Below are positions 6,471 to 10,163 of a DNA stretch of 10,163 nucleotides, piece after piece. Under the pieces are notes generated by a model, which made no database searches, was not told the DNA's origin, and worked only from the letters and a program-made list of their open reading frames with translations. Source of the DNA: Alphaproteobacteria bacterium MarineAlpha3_Bin4 (GTDB taxonomy: Bacteria; Pseudomonadota; Alphaproteobacteria; Rhodospirillales; Casp-alpha2). The translations under genes were made by a program, and so were the position numbers. Numbering within the stretch: position 1 is the stretch's first letter; the number at the start of each line of letters is the position of its first letter. The stretch is taken from the NCBI GenBank assembly GCA_002938045.1, contig PTLJ01000035.1, forward strand, positions 1 through 10,163, given 5' to 3'.

Positions 6471-7478
6471 GTGCGCTACGTTAAGTTCCTCTATCTCGCA
6501 CTCGGCCTTGCGCTGTTGGTCACTGTCGTCGGACAAACTAATCTCGACGAGGTCTATCAGCGCGTCAGCGAGATTGGTTGGGGCCTAACCGTCGTGCTGG
6601 CGATCTACTGCGCCGCCTTTGCGATCGATTCATTTACCTGGCTGATGGCGCTCCCGTCGCAACCCATGAACACGCTTTGGACGGTGCGCGCGTTCCTGGT
6701 GCGGATGGTCGGCGAAGCGTTCAACCACGTCATTCCGGCCGCCAGCATGGGCGGAGAGCCGGTCAAGGCGGTGCTGTTGAAGAGGCGCTACGACGTTGGC
6801 TACCGAGAAGCTGTCGCGTCGTTGATCCTGGCGCGAACAATCAACATGGTGGCGCTGTGCCTGTTCTTGATCGCCGGTTTTAGTTTCGTCATCGCCGATG
6901 AACAGCTGTCGGGTTCGGCCAAGGGCGTCGCCGGCACCGGTCTGACGGTCATGCTGCTGGCCACCTTCCTGTTCTTTGCCGTGCAGCGGTTCAGGATCAC
7001 GTCACTGACCGGGATTTGGCTCAGCCGCTGGCGTATAGCGACGCGGCTCGAAGCCGTCCTCGGACACATCTACGATATGGATGAGCGGTTAGTCGGCTTC
7101 TATACGGAGTATCGGGGTCGGTTCGTCTTGGCGGTAGCGCTGGCGCTTGTCAACTGGGTACTGGGCGTGGTCGAGGTTTTCGTCGCGATGGCTTTTCTCG
7201 GCCATCCGGTGACGCTGACAGAGGCCTGGATCATCGAATCGGTCGCCCAGATGGTACGCACCGGCACGTTCTTCATCCCGGCCAGCATTGGTGCCCAGGA
7301 AGGCGCGTTTTTCTTGATCTCGGGTGTGATCACCGGCTCACCATCGCTGGGGCTGGCGGTTGGCGTCGTGCGCCGGATTCGCGAGTTGATCTGGATAGGC
7401 CTCGGATTTGCGATCGGCGCACTCTATTCGGTGCGCCCCGGCGACGCGCCCGTGGATGAGGAGGGTAGCGCCGGCTAG
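6471..7478 (+). CDS. hpnL: HpnL-like flippase-family membrane protein (lysylphosphatidylglycerol synthase transmembrane fold)
   Basis: This 335-residue multi-pass membrane protein belongs to the family of the membrane half of lysylphosphatidylglycerol synthases and of YbhN/AglD-like proteins. Family marks are NHVIPAASMGGEPVKAVLL (85-103), a following ARTINM segment, the PASIGAQEGAF motif (270-280) and RRIRELIW near the end (301-308). About seven or eight hydrophobic helices are visible. The hpnL subtype is linked by genome context to hopanoid loci; its biochemical role is not settled, and flipping or presenting a lipid is the usual guess. GTG at 6471 has GGAG at 6460-6463 and lies 13 bases after the CDP-AP3 stop, so it belongs to the hpnN operon. 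The C-terminal tail is short and acidic. Its stop codon lies in a CTAG that also supplies the stop of the opposing MlaC-like gene. Confidence 0.8.
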   Translation: MRYVKFLYLALGLALLVTVVGQTNLDEVYQRVSEIGWGLTVVLAIYCAAFAIDSFTWLMALPSQPMNTLWTVRAFLVRMVGEAFNHVIPAASMGGEPVKAVLLKRRYDVGYREAVASLILARTINMVALCLFLIAGFSFVIADEQLSGSAKGVAGTGLTVMLLATFLFFAVQRFRITSLTGIWLSRWRIATRLEAVLGHIYDMDERLVGFYTEYRGRFVLAVALALVNWVLGVVEVFVAMAFLGHPVTLTEAWIIESVAQMVRTGTFFIPASIGAQEGAFFLISGVITGSPSLGLAVGVVRRIRELIWIGLGFAIGALYSVRPGDAPVDEEGSAG

Positions 7479-8092
7479 TCGGGGACCAACTCCCGGGCTT
7501 TGGTGTTGAGCGCTTCGATCAGGCTGTTGATGCCGCCGCTCCTCAGAATTCGCCGGTATTCCGAGCGGCGAACCGCGAGTTGGCTGATCCCTGTGTCGAG
7601 AAGCACATCGACGATCCGCCATTTTTTTTTGAACTGGCGGGTCACATAGGTGAGGTCGACGTCGTCTCCGCCGGGATTGGTGATTCGGGTGCTGACGAGC
7701 GTGGTGTTTTGCGGTCCCCTCTTTTCGCCGATGATCGAGAACTTTTGTCCCGAGTAACTATCGAACTGCGACGCATAGGTGCTGATGGAGTATTGCGAGA
7801 AGGCCTCGGCTAGCCGGTCGCGCTCTCCGTCGTCGGCGTTTTTCCAGTATGAGCCAATGGAGACCCTTACCATCAGCTTGAGATGGAACGTCTGCTCAAT
7901 TTCTGGCGCCAGCTTTTGGTACCGCCCCTTGACGCCGAGATGCACCGCGTTCTTCATCGAATCCAGGAGTGTGCCATGAAAGCGCGCGACCAATTGGCGC
8001 GCCGTCGTCGCCTCGGCCCGAGCCGACTCGACGGCCGTTGCAGCGAGCAACACAGCAAACAGGGTGGTGGCGAATCGGGGAACGGGCATCAT
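7475..8092 (-). CDS. mlaC: MlaC/HpnM (Ttg2D)-like periplasmic phospholipid-binding protein, downstream copy
   Basis: From ATG at 8092 the protein has 205 residues. It has a signal peptide (hydrophobic run FATTLFAVLLAATAV, cleavage likely after SARA) and then the MlaC fold: GRYQKLAPEIEQTF, YWKNADDGERDRLAEAF, a central YSGQKFSI segment, a basic strand QFKKKWRIVDVLLDTGIS and RRSEYRRILRSGGINSLIEAL near the end. MlaC proteins shuttle phospholipids across the periplasm between MlaA at the outer membrane and the MlaFEDB transporter; HpnM is the variant found at hopanoid loci. An upstream ATG at 8128 directly follows the stop of the other copy, but it lies beside a hairpin and would put 12 extra residues before the signal peptide. 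The coding strand contains a run of nine A (7622-7630) within FKKKW. Confidence 0.84.
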   Translation of the reverse strand: MMPVPRFATTLFAVLLAATAVESARAEATTARQLVARFHGTLLDSMKNAVHLGVKGRYQKLAPEIEQTFHLKLMVRVSIGSYWKNADDGERDRLAEAFSQYSISTYASQFDSYSGQKFSIIGEKRGPQNTTLVSTRITNPGGDDVDLTYVTRQFKKKWRIVDVLLDTGISQLAVRRSEYRRILRSGGINSLIEALNTKARELVPD

Positions 8093-8109
8093 CAATCCGA
8101 TCACGGTTA

Positions 8110-8125
8110 GTCGGCACCAGCCGAC
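8110..8125 (-). promoter_or_regulatory. Perfect hairpin at the junction of the two MlaC-like genes
   Basis: GTCGGC and GCCGAC form a perfect 6-bp stem with a 4-base loop, just after the stop of the upstream MlaC-like gene and before the likely start of the downstream one (8092). There is no U-tract after it, so it is not a standard terminator. It could set the ratio of the two products by pausing, mRNA processing or control of translation. Confidence 0.4.
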
Positions 8126-8128
8126 CAT

Positions 8129-8746
8129 TCAGTTCGACATAAGTTCGTCGGCCTTGCTGTTCAACAGCCCAATCAATGCTGGCAACCCGCCCTTCTTCAA
8201 GACAAAATTGTACTCCGACCGGCGAACCTTTAGCTCGCTGATACCGTTATCGAGGATGACGTCGATCATCCGCCAGCCCACTTTGAACTTACGGCAGACG
8301 TAAAGGATGTCGACCTTCGATTTGTCTCCCTTGACAAGGACTGTCTGCACTATCCGCGTTCTGCTCGGGCCATCGGCCTCCTGGATGACTTTGAAGATCT
8401 CGCCGGAATATCCGTCGAAAAGCGTCGCTAGAGTCGTAATACTCATCCTGCGAAACGCCTCGACCAAATTTTTTCGTTCGGTGTGAGTGGCAGATTTCCA
8501 ATGGTTTCCAGCCGTGATCTGGGCCATCAGCGCCCAATGAAATGACTCGTCCGCGGTCTTGGCTAGTCGCTCGAAGCGTTGTCTGATGCTGAGCGTCTCG
8601 GCCTCCTTCATCACCGCTACGAGCGCCGACTGGAAACCGGCGACGATATGTGACGGCGCTCCCCCGGCCGCTGCAGCGTTATCGCTCGCGGGCGGTGCAA
8701 TGAAGAGGTAAGACAGGACCAACAAATAAATAGGTGTGCAGCGCAT
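8129..8746 (-). CDS. mlaC: MlaC/HpnM (Ttg2D)-like periplasmic phospholipid-binding protein, upstream copy
   Basis: This 205-residue protein has an N-terminal signal region (hydrophobic YLLVLSYLFIA, probable cleavage in the alanine-rich stretch near residues 23-28). It then has the same block order as its downstream neighbour: RFERLAKTADESFHWALMAQ, WKSATHTERKNLVEAFRRMS, a FDGYSGEIFKV centre, KFKVGWRMIDVILDNGISEL and RRSEYNFVLKKGGLPALIGLL. The two copies resemble each other along their whole length but have clearly diverged, so the duplication is old. A second copy may bind a different lipid or serve a different partner. The ATG at 8746 has only a weak Shine-Dalgarno (GAAGAA). It is the first gene of a two-gene unit, and its stop abuts the next ORF directly. 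No mlaD, mlaE or mlaF is present in the window. Confidence 0.84.
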   Translation of the reverse strand: MRCTPIYLLVLSYLFIAPPASDNAAAAGGAPSHIVAGFQSALVAVMKEAETLSIRQRFERLAKTADESFHWALMAQITAGNHWKSATHTERKNLVEAFRRMSITTLATLFDGYSGEIFKVIQEADGPSRTRIVQTVLVKGDKSKVDILYVCRKFKVGWRMIDVILDNGISELKVRRSEYNFVLKKGGLPALIGLLNSKADELMSN

Positions 8747-8756
8747 GATCGTTCTT

Positions 8757-8771
8757 CAGCCTTTATGGCTG
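8757..8771 (-). promoter_or_regulatory. Inverted repeat in the 5' leader of the MlaC-like pair
   Basis: CAGCC and GGCTG form a perfect 5-bp repeat with a 5-base AT loop. It lies 10 bases before the ATG at 8746, so in RNA it would sit just upstream of, or partly over, the weak ribosome binding site. It could be an operator or a translation-control hairpin. The short stem means chance is not excluded. Confidence 0.3.
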
Positions 8772-8793
8772 TACCAAAGTTAAAGCCCTAAAA

Positions 8794-8822
8794 TTGACAA
8801 AACAATCATAACATTCCATAAG
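8794..8822 (+). promoter_or_regulatory. Candidate sigma-70 promoter for mlaA
   Basis: A perfect TTGACA at 8794-8799 is followed after 17 bases by CATAAG at 8817-8822 (4 of 6 consensus bases), inside an AT-rich block that stands out from the GC-rich surroundings. Transcription would start at about 8829. This makes the TTG at 8832 unusable as a start in practice and supports a downstream start for mlaA. It overlaps a possible opposing promoter. Confidence 0.55.
8805..8813 (-). promoter_or_regulatory. Candidate extended -10 promoter for the MlaC-like pair
   Basis: On the minus strand this reads TG-T-TATGAT, an extended -10 element with 5 of 6 bases of the hexamer. There is no good -35 at the usual distance, as is common for extended -10 promoters. 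It would start transcription near 8798, about 50 bases before the ATG at 8746, and it lies within the spacer of the opposing mlaA promoter. Confidence 0.3.
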
Positions 8823-8990
8823 TTTGGACGATTGGGCATATATGTCACATGGCGGCAATTTTATCAGATAGGCGGTTGCCGGGAACATGAACTTGGCTTA
8901 AAAGTGACAATGAAGAACGAGGGTGAGGGCGTCGTAGCGCGCTGCTTTAAAATTGGGATGCTTGAGGGGTCTGGATCGGAATCGCGCGCC

Positions 8991-9866
8991 GTGAACAATC
9001 TTAGATCAAAAATCCGTTCGGCAATTTTCGTACTTCTTTCATTGATTGTTCTCATCGGGAGCCCGGTTTGGGCAGCCGAGAGCCAGTCTGATCAGGCGCC
9101 GTTGCAGACCCTACTTGCAGCCACCGACGACAGCGAAGACGTTAATGATCCGTTAGAGCAGGTTAACCGCTGGATTTTCACTTTCAACGAGTTCTTCCAG
9201 GATGTTCTACTGCGCCCGCTATCGACACTCTATAACGAGGCCGTGCCGGAGATGGCGCGGACGGGTATCAGCAACTTCCTCAACAACCTCAAATCCCCGG
9301 TCACGCTCGCCAATAACATCCTGCAAGGCGACATCGATGGTGCGATGACGACGCTCGGACGCTTTATTGTCAATTCGACTGTCGGCATCGCTGGATTCGC
9401 CGACGTTGCGACCAATTCGGGGCTTGAAGGCCGCGACGAAGATTTTGGCCAGACATTGGGCGTCTGGGGTGCTGGCGAAGGCTTCTATTTGGTGTTGCCG
9501 ATCTTCGGGCCGTCCAATCCGCGCGACCTGGTCGGCAAGTTTTTCGTCGATCCTTTCTTCGACCCGCTGAACCTGTATCTGGCGGATGCTGATCGGGATG
9601 AGGAAATCCTGGCGCGTTCGGCTGCCAATGGGTTGGTCGAATACGCCAGCGTCGTCGAGGAACTCAATCAGGTCAAGAAAACGTCGGTCGACTACTACGC
9701 GACGATCCGCAGCCTCTATCGACAAAAGAGGAAATCCGAAATCTCCAACGGTGAGGACCTCGAACTTCCGCCGATTCCCGATCTCGATTTCAGCTATGAT
9801 ATGACACCAGAAGACTTCAACCAGCCCTTGGCCGGGGCTGATTCATTGCGTCCGCAAGTCCAGTAA
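8991..9866 (+). CDS. mlaA: MlaA/VacJ family outer-membrane phospholipid-trafficking protein without an evident lipobox
   Basis: The MlaA domain is clear: NDPLEQVNRWIFTFNEFF, LRPLSTLYNEAVPE, a GISNFLNNLKSPVTLANN segment, LQGDIDGAMTTLGRFIVN, a glycine-rich GIAGFADVAT, DFGQTLGVWGAGEGFYLVLP and FGPSNPRDLVGKF. MlaA forms a ring-like channel in the outer membrane and removes phospholipid from the outer leaflet, passing it to MlaC. I prefer GTG at 8991 (291 residues) because it gives a standard signal peptide (basic NNLRSKIRS, hydrophobic core, cleavage at VWA-AES). Starts at 8910 or 8958 would add odd acidic residues, and the Shine-Dalgarno is weak for all. Classical MlaA is a lipoprotein; here no Cys lies at or near the cleavage site. 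A C-terminal extension of about 60 residues rich in acidic and proline residues follows the domain. Confidence 0.88.
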   Translation: MNNLRSKIRSAIFVLLSLIVLIGSPVWAAESQSDQAPLQTLLAATDDSEDVNDPLEQVNRWIFTFNEFFQDVLLRPLSTLYNEAVPEMARTGISNFLNNLKSPVTLANNILQGDIDGAMTTLGRFIVNSTVGIAGFADVATNSGLEGRDEDFGQTLGVWGAGEGFYLVLPIFGPSNPRDLVGKFFVDPFFDPLNLYLADADRDEEILARSAANGLVEYASVVEELNQVKKTSVDYYATIRSLYRQKRKSEISNGEDLELPPIPDLDFSYDMTPEDFNQPLAGADSLRPQVQ

Positions 9867-9929
9867 CCCTCCATTCGACAACTAGCCACTAGGTGCCGAC
9901 GTATAGCACACCGTCAGTGCGCCGGCTAA
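9867..9929. other. Short spacer after mlaA, no clear terminator
   Basis: These 63 bases hold only a CTAG-CCA-CTAG mini-palindrome near 9885 and no T-run, so no intrinsic terminator for mlaA can be supported. An in-frame TAA at 9927-9929 closes the frame upstream of the ATP-grasp remnant. Confidence 0.4.
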
Positions 9930-10151
9930 CGGGGCTGCATCGGCGTCGCCGGCTTTGAGTTTATCACCGACGACAGCGGCCGCAGCTATACCTACGATAT
10001 CAATACCAACACGAAATACAACGCGGAGGTCGAAGCTGCCGACGGGCGCTCAGGGATGGGGCATTTAGCCGAGGCTCTCGGCCGCGAACAGGTAAACGAG
10101 CGGAGTGCGGCGGCGGCACCAACGAATTTGAGGCTTCGCCTTGCAGAGTAG
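9930..10151 (+). pseudogene. C-terminal remnant of an ATP-grasp (RimK-like) ligase, no start codon
   Basis: The frame from 9930 to the TAG at 10149-10151 reads 73 codons: GCIGVAGFEFITDDSGR, then SYTYDINTNTKYNAEVE, then SGMGHLAEALG and a low-complexity tail. The YDINTNTxYN segment after a hydrophobic strand ending in a glutamate matches my memory of the last metal-binding strand of ATP-grasp ligases of the RimK/glutathione-synthetase type, followed by the usual final helix. Codon use is GC-rich at third positions, as in a real gene. A TAA lies directly upstream in frame, and there is no ATG, GTG or TTG before the motif, so the N-terminal two thirds are missing. It is probably the decayed end of a gene. 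A frameshift relative to upstream sequence is less likely, since mlaA ends just 63 bases before. Confidence 0.62.
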
Positions 10152-10163
10152 GGGGCCGGACAG

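Noticed and set aside
8832..8990. TTG at 8832 as the mlaA start
   Set aside because: It lies within a few bases of the predicted transcription start and would place about 50 non-conserved residues before the signal peptide.
1..10163. CRISPR array, tRNA, rRNA or insertion sequence
   Set aside because: No regularly spaced repeats, no tRNA-like cloverleaf, no rRNA-like sequence, and no transposase or terminal inverted repeats were seen on reading through.

Overview
The window looks like an envelope-lipid region from a GC-rich (roughly 60% by eye) Gram-negative bacterium, most likely an alphaproteobacterium. That placement is an inference. It rests on an HpnN-type RND lipid transporter, an HpnL-type flippase-like protein, MlaC and MlaA homologues, frequent GTG starts and dense packing. 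No RNA gene, insertion sequence or CRISPR array is visible.

Layout. (1) 1-734, plus strand: the 3' part of a LicC-like cytidylyltransferase, cut by the window edge. (2) 788-1558, minus: a PhyH-type Fe(II)/2-oxoglutarate dioxygenase. (3) 1759-2370, plus: a CDP-alcohol phosphatidyltransferase (CDP-AP1) whose best start is a rare ATT behind a perfect GGAGG. (4) 2347-2949, minus: a second CDP-alcohol phosphatidyltransferase-like gene (CDP-AP2). Its 3' end overlaps CDP-AP1 tail to tail, and its last motif aspartate is glycine. (5) 3129-7478, plus: a tight operon of hpnN, a third, motif-intact CDP-alcohol phosphatidyltransferase (CDP-AP3) and an hpnL-like gene. (6) 7475-8746, minus: tandem MlaC/HpnM-like genes. 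(7) 8991-9866, plus: an MlaA/VacJ homologue without a visible lipobox, divergent from the MlaC pair across an AT-rich promoter region. (8) 9930-10151, plus: an unannotated, start-less C-terminal remnant of what looks like an ATP-grasp ligase.

How they may work together (inference). The cytidylyltransferase would make a CDP-activated headgroup (phosphocholine, a phosphonate such as 2-aminoethylphosphonate, or similar). The dioxygenase could hydroxylate the headgroup or a lipid. The CDP-alcohol phosphatidyltransferases would move the phospho-alcohol onto a lipid or polyol acceptor. HpnN, HpnL, MlaC and MlaA proteins are all known or proposed lipid movers between the two membranes. The most interesting element is the hpnN/CDP-AP3/hpnL operon: it puts a membrane headgroup transferase, made by overlapping translation, between an RND lipid exporter and a flippase-like protein. 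With two more CDP-AP paralogues beside it, this suggests a 'make and export a special lipid' module that need not be limited to hopanoids. No hopanoid synthesis gene is in the window.
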